Positions 10,138-20,571 of a stretch of 64,000 nt of DNA are shown here, piece after piece (the stretch's first letter is position 1; every line of letters starts with the position of its first letter). Below the pieces are notes generated by a model that was given only the letters and a program-made list of their open reading frames with translations, was not told the DNA's origin and did not search any database. Where the stretch lies: NCBI GenBank assembly GCA_030035585.1, contig CM057460.1:130742714-130806713 (forward strand). The letters run 5' to 3'. This stretch comes from Dugong dugon (lineage: Eukaryota > Chordata > Mammalia > Sirenia > Dugongidae). The position numbers and the translations under genes were made by a program.

Positions 10138-13100
10138 TTATAATAGTGGTCTTATACAGTATTTGTCCTTCTGTGCCTGACTAAATTCACTCAGCATAAT
10201 AAGTTCCAGCTTCCACCATGTTATACCGATGTTTCACAGCTTCATCATTGTTCTTTATCATTGTGTAATATTCCATTGTATGGATATACCATAGTTTATT
10301 TATCCATTTGTCCGTTGATGGGCACCTAGGTTGCTTCCATCTTTTTGCTATTGTGAACAGTGCTGTGATGAACGTGGGTGTGCACATATCTATTCGTGTG
10401 ATGGCTCTTGTTTCTCTAGGATATATTCCAGGAGCAGGATAGCTGGATCGTATGGTACTTCTATTTCTAGCTTTTTAAGGAAACACCAAATCTATTTCCA
10501 AAGTGGTTGTACCCTTTTACATTCCCACCAACTGTGTATAAGTGTTCCAGTCTCTCCACAACCTCTCCAGCATTTGTTATTTTGTGTTTTTTGGATTAAT
10601 GCTAGCCTTGTAGGGGTGAGATGATATCTCACTGTAGTTTTGATCTGCATTTCTCTAATGGCTAATGATTGTGAGCATTTCTTCACGTATCTGTTAGCCA
10701 CCTGAATATCTTCTTTAGTGAAGTGCCTGTTCATATCCTTTGCCCATTTTTTAGTTGGGTTGTTGTCTTTTTGTTGTTGAGGTTTTGCAGTATCTTGTAG
10801 ATTTTAGAGATTAAACGCCAATCAGATTTGCTGTAGTGAAAAATTTTTTCCCAGTCTGTAGGTTGTCTTTTTACTCTTTTGATGAAGTCTTTTGATGAAG
10901 TCTTTTGATGAGCATAAGTGTTTGATTTTTAGGAGCTCCCATTTATCTAGTCTCTTTTTTGGTGCTTGTGCATTGTTACTTATGGTTTGTATAGTGTTTA
11001 TGCCATGTATTAGGGCTCCTACTGTTGTCCCTGTTTTTTCTTCCATGATCTTTATCGTTTTCGATTTTATATTTAAGTCTTTGATCCATTTTGAGTTAGT
11101 TTTTGTACATGGTGTGAGATATGGGTCTTGTTTCAGTTTTTTGCATATAGATATCCAATTAGGCCAGCACCATTTGTTAAAGAGACTGTCTTTTCCCCAG
11201 TTAATGGACTTTGGGCCTTTATCAAATATTAGCTGCTCATAGGTGGATGAGCTTATATCTGGATTCTCATCTCTGTTCCATTGGTCTATGTATCTGTTGT
11301 TGTACCAGTACTAGGCTGTCTTGACTACCGTGGCAGTATAATAGGTCCTAAAATCAGGTACTGTAAGGCCTCCCACTTTGTTCTTCTTCTTGAGTAATGC
11401 TTTATTTATTCAGGTCCTCTTCCCTTTCCATATGAAGTTGGTGATTTGTTTCTCCACCTCATTAAAAAATGCTGGTGGAATTTGGATCCGGATTGCATTG
11501 TATCTGTAGATTGCTTTGGGTAGAATTGACATTTTCACTATGTTGAGTCTACCTATCCATGAGCAAGGTATATTTTTCCACTTATGCAGGTCTCTTTTAG
11601 TTTCTTGCAGTAGTGTCTTGTAGTTTTCTCTGTAAAGATCTTTTACGTCTCTGGTTAGATTTATTCCTAAGTATTTTATCTTCTTGGGGTCTATCGTAAA
11701 TGGTATTGATTTGGTGATTTCCTCTTCAAGGTTCTTTTTGTTGGTGTAAAGGAATCCAGTTGATTTTTGTATGTTTATTTTGTATCCTGAAACTTGGCTG
11801 AAATCTTCTTTAGTTCCAGTAGTTTTCTTGTGGATTCTTTGGGGTTTTCTGTGTATAAGATCATATCATTTGCAAATAGATATACTCTGACTTCTTCCCT
11901 ACCTATCTGGATGCCCTTCATTTCTTTTTCTAGCCTAACTGCTCTGGCTAGGACCTCCAGCACAATGTTGAATAATAGTGGTGATAGAGGGCATCCTTGT
12001 CTGGTTCCTGTTCTCAAGGGGGATGCTTTCAAAGACTCTCCATTCAGGATGATGTTGGTTGTTGGTTTTGTATAAATGCCCTTAATTATATTGAGGAATT
12101 TCCCTTCTATTCCTATTTTGTTAAGACTTTTTATCACGAATGGGTGTTGGACTTTGTTGAATGCCTTTCTGCATTGATTGATAAGATCATGTGGTTCTTG
12201 TCTTTTGTTTTATTTATGAGATGGATTACGTTGATTGTTTTTCTAAGTTTGAACCATCCCTGCATACCTGGTATAAATCCCACTTGGTCATGGTGAATTA
12301 TTTTTTTTGATATGTAGCTGAATTCTATTGGCTGAAATTTTGTTGAGGATTTTTGTGTCAATGTTCATGAGGGATATTGGTCTGCAATTTTCTTTTTTTG
12401 TGGTGTCTTTACCTCCTTTTGGTATCAGGGTTATGCTGGCTTCATAGAATGAGTTTGGGAGTATTCCATCCTTTTCTATGCTCTGAAATACCTTTAGTAG
12501 AAGTGGTGTTATCTCTTCTCTGAAAGTTTGGTAGAATTCTCCAGTGAAGGCATCCGGGCCAGTGCTTTTTTTTGTTGGGAGTTTTTTAAATAACCTTTTC
12601 AATTTCTTTTTTTGTTATGGGTTTATGTAGTTGTTCTACCTCTGTTTGTGTTAATTTAGGTAGGTAGTGAGTTTCTAGAAGTTTGTCCATTTCCTCTAGG
12701 TTTTCAAATTTGTCAGAATACGATTTTTCATAGTAATCTGTTATGATTCTTTTAATTTCAGTTGGGTCTGTTGTGATATCACCCATCTCATTTCTTATTT
12801 GGGTTATCTGCTTCCTCTCCTGTTTTTTCTTTTGTCAATTTGGCCAATGGTTTATCAATTTTGTTGATCTTTTCAAAGAACCAGCTTTTGGTCTTGTTAA
12901 CTCTTTCAATTGTTTTTCTATTCTCTGTTTCATTTAAGTCTGCTCTAATTTTTATTATTTCCTTCCTTCAGGCACCTGTGAGCTTCTTTTGTTGCTCTCT
13001 TTCTACTTGTTCCAGTTGTAGGGTTAATGCTTTGATTATGGCCCTTTCTTCTTTTTGGATGTGTGCATTTATTGCTATAAACTGACCTCTGAGCACAGCT

Positions 13101-13975
13101 TTTGCTGTGTCCCAAAGGTTCTGGTAGGATGTGTTTTCATTCTTGTTTGATTCTATGAATTCCTTTATTCCTCCTTAATTTCTTTTATAAGCCAGTGGTT
13201 TTTGAGCAAGGTGTTGTTCAGTTTCCATGTGTTTGATTTTTTTCCCTTGCTTTTTGTGTTGTTGATTTCCACCTTTATGGCTTTATGGCCAGGAAAGATG
13301 CTTTGTAAAATTTCGATGTTTTGGATTTTGTTAAGGCTTGCTTTATGGCCTAATATGTGGTCTATTCTGGAGAATGTTCCATGTGCATTGGAAAAGAAAG
13401 TATACTTGGCTGCTGTTGGGTGCAGTGTTCGGTATATGTCTATGAGATCAAGTTGGTTGATAGTAGCATTTAGCTCTTCTGTTTCTTTGTTGAGCTTCTT
13501 TCTGGATGTTCTGTCCTTCACCGAAAGTGGTGTGTTGAAGTCTCCTACTACTATTGTAGAGCTGTTTATCTCTCTCTTCAGAGCTGCTATAGTTTGTTTT
13601 ATCTATTTTGGAGCCCTGTTGTTGGGTGTGTAAATATTTATTACAGTTATGTCCTCCTGGTGTATTGACCCTTTAAAGATTATGTAGTGCCCTTCCTTAT
13701 CCTTTGTGGTAGATTTTACTTTAAAGTCTATTTTGTCAGAGATTAATATTGCCACTCCTGCTCTTTTTTGAGTGTTGTTTGCTGGATATATTTATTTTCC
13801 ATCCTTTTAGTTCTAGCCTGTTTGTGTCTTTAAGTCTAAGGTGCGTCTCTTTTAGGCAGCATATAGATGGATCATGCTTTTTTATCCTATCTGCCACTCT
13901 CCGTCTCTTTATTGGTGCATTAAGTCCATTTACATTCAGCATAATTATTGATAGGTATGAGTTTAGTGCTGACAT
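10138..13975 (-). pseudogene. L1-A ORF2 (endonuclease and reverse transcriptase), broken
   Basis: Intact L1 ORF2p nicks target DNA and reverse-transcribes its own RNA. The chosen start is the Met of MSALNSYLSIIMLNVNGLN; the end is a TAA after KDKYCIRPLL, giving ~1279 codons, the usual length. The endonuclease N-terminus (LNVNGLNAPIKRRR, then CCLKETHL with the catalytic Glu) lies at about 13970-13800. The endonuclease C-part (FSRIDHILGHK) is at 13165-13521. RT pieces include [18 protein letters not shown] (consensus SIDAE), [16 protein letters not shown] and FANDMILY (consensus FADD). The C-terminus holds the zinc-knuckle-like [18 protein letters not shown] and HTMEYY. Both catalytic Asp positions in motifs A and C read Asn. 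Frames shift repeatedly, once at a 13-bp tandem duplication (10877-10902). Confidence 0.93.
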
Positions 13976-14419
13976 CCTGATATCTCTTTTTGTGTGTTGT
14001 TCACAGTTTCTTTGTTATCCTCAATTTTCTGTGCTGAGTAGTTTTTCTTTATGTATTTTTTTCATCTTTTTCTTTGTTGTAGATTTTGTGTTTGCTGGGT
14101 CTTTATGTTTTTCTACTTTTTTATTTTGATTTGTAGGTTTGTTAAATTCCTTTGTGGTTACCTTAATATTTACCCCTATTTTTCTAAGTTTATACCAGTC
14201 TTTTATTACTTTATATTGCCTTAACTTCCCCTCCATATGAGAAATCAATGTCTCCATTTTTTAAGTCCCTCTTTTTTGTTTTAATGTTGCCCTGTTTTAC
14301 GTATTGATATCTGTTTCCCTATTTTCAATGTTTTAGCTTTGATGTATTTTTGATATCTGTATCTGAGTCAATACCTCGTTGCTCTGTCCTGTGTTCTAGT
14401 CTTGCATTGTTATCTGGTG
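13976..14419 (-). other. L1-A inter-ORF spacer (444 bp)
   Basis: This segment lies between the ORF1 stop and the ORF2 start. It holds a Lys-rich open frame of 78 codons (14021-14257, starting METLISHMEGKLRQ). The homologous spacer of L1-B is 427 bp and alignable, but in L1-B a stop interrupts the frame. I do not call it a gene. Confidence 0.7.
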
Positions 14420-15432
14420 TTATTGATTATCTAACCATAGGACTCCCTTTAGTATTTCTTGTAATTTTGGTTTAGTTTTTGCAGATTCCCTGAACTTCTG
14501 TTTATCTGGAAATGCCCTAATTTCACCATCATATTTGAGAGACAGTTTTGCTGGATATATAATTCTTGGCTGACAGTTATTTTCCTTCAAGGCTTTATAT
14601 ATATCATCCCATTGCCTTCTAGCCTGCATGATTTCTGCTGAGTAGTCCGAGCTTATTCTCACTGACTCTCCTTTGTAGATGACTTTTCTTTTATCCCTAG
14701 CTGCTCTTAAAAATTCTCTCTTTATCTTTGGTTTTGGTAAGCTTGTTTATAATATGTCTTGGTGACTGTTTTTTGGGATCTACCTTATGTGGGGTTCGAT
14801 AAGCATCTTGGATAGATATCTTCTCATCTTTCATGATATCAGGGAAGTTTTCTGTCAACAAATCTTCAAGAATTTTCTCTGTATTTCCCCCCCTGTTCAG
14901 GTACTCCAATCACTGGTAGGTTATTTCTCTTGATAGAGTCCCACATGACTCTTAGAGTTTCTTCATTCTTTTTAATTCTTTTATCTGATTTTTCCTCATA
15001 TAAGTTGGCATCAAGAGCTTTATCTTCAATGTCACTAATTCTAACTTCTACTGCCTCAATTCTGCTCATATGACTTTCTATTGAGTTGTCTAATTCTGAA
15101 ATTTTGTTGTTAATCTTCTGGATTTCTGATTGCTGTCTCTCTGTGGATTCTTGCAGCCTATTAAATTTGGCGTTAGGTTCTTGAATAACTTTTTTAAGTT
15201 CCGCTGCTACTTTGTCTGTATGTTGCCTGGCTGTTTCTGTGCCCTGTCGAATTTCCTTTCTTATTTCTAGAAGAGTTCTATATATTAATCTTTTGTATTT
15301 TGTCTCTGGTAATTCCAAGAAGTTCTCTTCCTCCAGAGAATTTATTGATTCTTTATTTTGGGAGCTTGCTGAAGCCATCATGGACTGCCTCTTTATGTGA
15401 CTTGATATTGACTGTTGTCTCTGAGCCATCAA
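14420..15432 (-). pseudogene. L1-A ORF1 (RNA-binding chaperone), frameshifted
   Basis: ORF1p of L1 is a trimeric coiled-coil RNA-binding protein that coats the L1 transcript. The start is the Met of MMAQRQQSISSH at 15432. Residues ~30-150 are a heptad-rich coiled coil (ESTERQQSEIQKINNKISEL). NNLPVIGVPE opens the RRM domain. The frame then shifts at a C-run (14887-14893, plus strand), continues as LTENFPDIMKDEKISIQDAY with TPHKVDPKKQSPRHIINKL, shifts again near 14695 and finishes as RISSDYSAEIMQARRQWDDI to VLWLDNQ-stop. Length over the breaks is ~338 codons, as in other mammals. Confidence 0.9.
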
Positions 15433-15659
15433 TAATTTATTATAATTTTATTTTGTATTTGTATAGTGAGACCTAGCTTCTTATTTTGTTTTGTTTTGGT
15501 GTGCCCAGATAGGCTGCTCGTGTGCACTAGTTTGATTTTTGACATCTTTGAATCTCTAACATCCTGTCATCAAGTAGTTAGTTCTGTAACTAAGTATGTG
15601 CATACAGGAGTCCGTTAAATTTTCCTGTATGGGTTCAGCTCGGGTCATTCTCAGATTTT

Positions 15660-17554
15660 ATCAAAGTATTGCGTAGATTTCTGTGGCCCTGTGGGTAGAG
15701 CTGGGGCAAACTGATGGAAATTATAGAAAGGCAGGTTTAGACTCAACATAAGGAATGGTGTTCAAAATCAGAATGACCTCAAAATGGAATGGATTTCCAT
15801 GGAAGATAGTGAGCTCCTGGTCACTGGTGGTGCCCCAGATGTGGCTGCTTGATTAAGGTGGGGACACTGTAGTCCAGTGGATCTGCATCTTCCAGTAATG
15901 TTAGAATCACCTGGGCAGTTTTCAAACCCTCCCAATGCTCTCTTCCTTCTCTCAGCTATCCTTGTTTAATTGCTCTGGGGTAGAGCCAAACGTTAGATTT
16001 TTTTTTTTTTTTGACAAAGTCTTTTAGGTGATTCCAATGTGCTCCCAAAGCTGAAAACATCTGTTGTAGACAAAATTAAAGCAAAGGTTGGGAAAGTTGA
16101 GTCTAACAACATAAATTTCTTCCTTTCATCTCTGAAATTGTTGTTTTAACCTCTTATTCCATATGCTGATTGATGCTTAGGTTCTCTGTGATGCTGAGCT
16201 CTTCCTCCCCATGTTTTCTTTCAACTAGATTTTATCTCCTGTGTTTGTCCACCCAGAGCTGTCTCCAAGGGAGGTGGTGCTGCTGCTCCTGCTGCTGCTT
16301 TTACCCTAGGGTGCTGGGTTATTGCTCCCTTCGAGACAGATTGCCTTAAATGTGCTCTCTTACCCCTCTAACTGGAAATCACAGCACTTTCTCCAAATGG
16401 AAAATTTTCTGTAGAATTGGCTTTTTAAATAGTAGCACAAGACTGAAGAAAACACATTTAACTGTGAAAAGGCCATCGACAGTAGTCTGCAGTGTAAATT
16501 TTCTTTTTTTGGGTCCATATGTTGAACTGGTTTAGAAAACTCCAGATTCTTGTTAACTGAGACAATTGGAAAAGACATTAAGGAATGATTACAAGAGCCT
16601 CCATCAATGGGTGCTTGTTAATTATCTGCATCCTGCAGGGAAGAGAATGAAGCCTTGAGGAGAAGGGGAACAGGGCAGAGAAAGAGAAATGAGTTGCAGA
16701 GCCCCAGCCTGCAATGGGAAGTAACTTCTTTACATTCCTTCATCAAAAGGTCTGTGTCCTGTTTTTCTACAAAGTGAACTTCTCAGGGAAGTTGAGTCCT
16801 CAGATGCTTCTTCTCTTCTGTCCTTTTCAGATTCCCTGGCTACTCTTTCAGGGTTTTTAGCTCCACTGTGGACAGATAGATGGCTCTCCTGTGACGGGGT
16901 GCCATTTTATAGTGTTAATTCTTATGCCTCTCACCTCTTTTCAGGAAAAAGATCAGGGCCTGACATTTTAACGGGCCTCCTTAAATACCTGTGAGAGGGT
17001 AAAGTTCACTAAAATATAATCAGTTGCTTCTAGATGAATAGCTACAATTCTTGCTCTAAAACCTTAACCTTCCAACCATTAAAATGTAAAATGTAAACAA
17101 GACAGACCATTTCTGTTGCTTTAAATGCTTTTATTTTTTTTAAAAAAGTTCTTTTTCAGATAAAATTTTCTGAGTTTCATGGATCTCTTCCTAATCTGGC
17201 AATTGGCTATATTTACTCCTTCCTAAATTCTTAAGGTGAATGTAGTGGGGGAACACGAGAGTGTATTTTTTAAGGCACGAAGAAAACTCTATCACCTCAC
17301 TTATGAGTGCTGTTGTTCTGACTGGGCTGGCTTTATCTGGCCAAGATTGACACATGACCCTCTCCACTCAGCCACCCCTTGCTCTCTTGGAGACAGTTAC
17401 TGTATCACCCCAGCGGGCTGGGGCTCTGGATGAGGAGTAGGAGATTTTGGGGGCAGAACCTGCAGATTATAATAGGGGCTGTTTATTTATAGGATTATAC
17501 CATTTCTTTGGGCTAATAGAGCAAGATATGAGTTCATGTTTATCATAACCCATT
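15660..17554. other. Mostly unique DNA
   Basis: A MER5A-like fossil lies at 15874-16062 and a short CTG-rich patch at 16281-16301 (CTGCTGCTCCTGCTGCTGCT). Otherwise no exon, RNA or repeat was recognised. Confidence 0.4.
15874..16062 (+). mobile_element. MER5A-like hAT fossil
   Basis: The order CCAGTGGATCTGCATCTTCC, AGAATCACCTGGGCAGTTTT, a pyrimidine-rich middle and TTAGGTGATTCCAATGTGCT matches a diverged MER5A core. The ends are worn and no 8-bp duplication could be read. Confidence 0.55.
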
Positions 17555-17709
17555 CAAACCCATTGTTGTCAAGTCGATTCTGACTCATAGCGACCCTATA
17601 GGACAGAGTAGAACTGCCCCATATGGTTTCCAAAGAGCAGCTGGTGTATTTGAACTGCCAACCTTTTGCTTAGCATATGAACGCTTAACCACTGAACCAC
17701 CAGGGCTCC
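17555..17709 (-). mobile_element. AfroSINE, short subfamily
   Basis: The plus-strand reading runs from TTGTCAAGTCGATTCTGACT through TATAGGACAGAGTAGAACTG to AACCACTGAACCACCAGGGC. TGTTTATCATA and TGCTTACCATA on either side suggest an 11-bp duplication with two mismatches. Confidence 0.88.
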
Positions 17710-20104
17710 TATGCTTACCATAGATTGTTTTAAATCATATATTTCTGGTGGAACATAAAAATGATGCACACACAAAACACTATATTTCAACTGACTGCTT
17801 TTCAGCACAATTGGCTGAAATATAGTGCCAAATGCAGAGCGGGGGAAAAAACATAATAATGGTTGCCAGAATGGGTGAGGAATTTTAGCTTTGGTCTAAC
17901 TCAAATTGAAATCCAAAGGTATTCACCTTGATTTCATTTTAGAAATTAAGTTCCAAATGGAATAGGGATGGATTATTGCTCTAGGAAGTTCTTCTCAGCA
18001 GTTCTGGGCTCCCTTATGAGATACTTGTATAACTGTAAGAACTGGGCTTAAAGAACTTCCTAACCAAGAATCAGTGCCCTATGGCCTGGTGGAGGCTGAC
18101 AATGTTGGCACAGCCAGCATGACCTGCCACCTGCTTTGAACCTCCCTCCATACACGGTCCAGTTACCATTACTTACCCTGGAAAAATGACAACAGTTGTA
18201 ACTAGGAGGAGTCTTGCAATCTTGGCCAAGCATCCAATAAGAGGCTCCCAGACCAATGCCGTCTACCTAACCTTTGAAGCTGCTTGCCTGAAAGTTTTGC
18301 CTAAATTAAAAAATGACCAAACTGAAGCACACATATAAACTAGCTGACTGCTGCCAGGAATCATGTTAGCAGGTGTAATGGAAATGAGTTTTATTAATTA
18401 TAGAATTTTGACCTATTTAATTCCATTAAAATTATATTAGACCTGTTTTGATGAATAAAGAGATTATGAGTATGAATAATGCCTTGGTATGTATTTGCCT
18501 TACATCTTACTCAACTTCCATATTTACGCTGATCATTGATCCTCTCTAGCATTTATGTTTTTATTTTCATGTGACCTGCTACTGAAAAAAGTATAGATGC
18601 CTCTGATCTAGACAATGGTGGTCCTGGGCCTGCTTCACCTCCAGATTATTTCTTGTCTTTTCCCTGCTGTGCTCTCTATCAGGAGGGGCTGACCCATCAA
18701 GGCCATGGTTCACCAAACTCCCGGATTAGCTGGCTTCTCTCTGAGTTTAGTGAATGGGAGACACTGGTGCAAGATCAGAGGGAGATTGAGGTGAGAGAGA
18801 AGGGAGAAGGCAGGGTACTTTTCCTCCTTTCTCTCTGCCTCGAGTTGATTCTCTGGTAAAAACTGAATTTACACCATATCTCCAAGTCCTGCTGGACAGT
18901 GTCACCATGCTCCCAACCTTTGTTGGATAGCTTCTCTCTTGGGCTCTAGTAATACCACCTCCTCTCTTTGTTCTCTAGACCTGGGGTACTACTAGTTTCC
19001 TGTTGTTGGTAATATCTGGGTTGTCTCATCATCCCTGTCTGCCTCCCAGCTTCTCTATCACGTGTGTTAACTAATTATTTGCATTAAATTCCCTCTGTTA
19101 TAAATGCTTGCAGTGGTATGTAATCCAACCTTCCCATTTGGTAAAGAAGGAATTTGAAGTCCAGAGAGATTAAAGTGTGCTTCCTAAGGCTATCTGGAAG
19201 TCAGACTTCTTGCGTTTTGATTAGATAGTGCAGTTAAGAATTTAGAAATAGGAAAATGGAAATTCTTTAATGTGAGCAGCTATCAAAAAACCCTTGCACA
19301 AATACCCATGCTTCAGCTTTTCTAAGCAGACCTCACTCAGCCTATTGTCTCTCTTTTTGCAAGCAATTATTCAAGTTGGTGTCACTACCAAGTTCTCCTG
19401 GGAAACTGGTGCCCGTATTTTTCTGGTGACAGCACAACTCCCATGCTGGTGTTTCATTGAACAGAGCTTTCATGGCCTGGAACAATGAAAGCATCTCCCC
19501 AGATGTCTGATTTACTATTAACCAGGGATTCACCCAGTGGAAAGGATCTGGGTCAATAACTCATAGATCACGGAACTGAAACCCCCAAGTAGGGGACTAG
19601 ATAAATTAGGGGTTTAATTTTTCTCACACAATGAGAAACTAGAGGTGGGGGCTGCTGGCAGTAATTCCAGCTCATGTATACCAGGGATGAGACCTTCTCT
19701 GTGATGGTGGTCATAGAGATCCACTGCTTGGATCTCCCTTGAAGAAAGAATTGCCATTTTGACAGTCTCCAACTGCAGCAGATTCAGGAGCCACATCAGC
19801 TTTTCATCCGAGGCCTTGCTTTTCCAAAGCAACCCACAGGCAGTGACTGAGTATGGCAAGGGCATTAGGACTTGGCCATTTCTGCCCACATGGGACTCCT
19901 CTGATGGGCAATCTTTGCTCTGGAGCTCTCCATTGGGTTATCTGAAATATTGTCAGATTTGCATCATATTTCAAGGTTTCTGCCCAATACTGCCTCTTTC
20001 TCTTTTCCTTTCATATGTGTAAGATCAGCATCAAGGTCTGAAAGCTTTCCCAGCCCAATCCTATTCTTCTCCCCATCCTCACCCTACTTTCTCACTTTAT
20101 TCTC
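17710..20104. other. Mostly unique DNA
   Basis: No gene was recognised. A MIR-like patch is at 19083-19215. An interval at 19614-20022 stays open on both strands for about 90 codons each without any motif I know. Confidence 0.4.
19083..19215 (+). repeat. MIR-like fragment
   Basis: TGGTAAAGAAGGAATTTGAAG followed by AGATTAAAGTGTGCTTCCTA resembles the MIR tail order (gauge of bases, then trimmed control region). It is highly diverged, so the call is tentative. Confidence 0.4.
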
Positions 20105-20571
20105 TGTTTAATAGATTCCTAGAGCTTTTGTAACAAATTACCACAGGCTGGGTGCAGAAAACAACAGAAATTTATTTTCTTACAGTTCTGGAATCTACAA
20201 GTCAAAAATCAAGGTGTCAGAAGGGCCGTTCTCTCTCTGAAGGTTCTAGAGAAGAATCTTCCTTGCCTCTTCCTCGCTTCTGGTGGTTACTGGCAATTCT
20301 TGGCAGTCGTTGGCTTGTAGTTGCATCACTCTGATTTCTGCCTCTGTCTTCACATGGCCTTCTTTCTTCTGTCTCTGTTTTTCTGTGTGTCTCCAAATCT
20401 TTATTTCTTTATGACAACATCAGTCATTGGATTCAGGACTCACTCTATCTGGCATGACTCTTCTTAACTAACAACATCTGTAAAGACTCTATTTCTAAAT
20501 AAGGTCACGTTCTGAGGTTCCAGGTGGATATGAATTTGCGGGTGGGGGGGACACTATTAAACCCAGTACCA
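20105..20571 (-). mobile_element. MLT1-like MaLR solo LTR
   Basis: On the plus strand it reads TAGAGCTTTTGTAACAAATT, ACAACAGAAATTTATTTTCT, TACAGTTCTGGAATCTACAA, TTCTGGTGGTTACTGGCAAT and TCTAAATAAGGTCACGTTCT, ending near a G-run and AACCCAGTACCA. That is the reverse of an MLT1-type LTR, about 467 bp. No internal retroviral sequence is attached and no clear 5-bp duplication is visible, so it is old. Confidence 0.82.

Larger units (their letters stand above)
9133..15643 (-). mobile_element. L1 LINE (L1-A), near full length, minus strand
   Basis: In sense (minus) order this ~6.5-kb element has a short 5' leader (15643-15433), ORF1 (15432-14420), a 444-bp spacer, ORF2 (13975-10138) and a ~1-kb 3' UTR that ends in an A-rich tail (T run on the plus strand at 9131-9139). 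The 16-bp duplication GTCATTCTCAGATTTT flanks it perfectly at 9117-9132 and 15644-15659. The sense duplication starts AAAATC, as expected from the L1 endonuclease target TT/AAAA. Both ORFs carry frameshifts. The 5' leader is only ~210 bp against ~1.7 kb in L1-B, so the copy is probably 5'-truncated inside its UTR. Confidence 0.93.

Noticed and set aside
13749-14129. Plus-strand open frames of 100-220 codons over the L1s (for example 13749-14129, 56132-56596, 60534-61193)
   Set aside because: They are antisense shadows of L1 ORF1, the spacer and ORF2; the composition (Phe, Leu and Ser rich) reflects the A-rich sense strand.
14021-14257. 78-codon Lys-rich frame in the L1-A spacer as an additional L1 protein
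   Set aside because: The aligned frame in L1-B has a stop, and differences are spread over all codon positions; kept only as a finding about the spacer.
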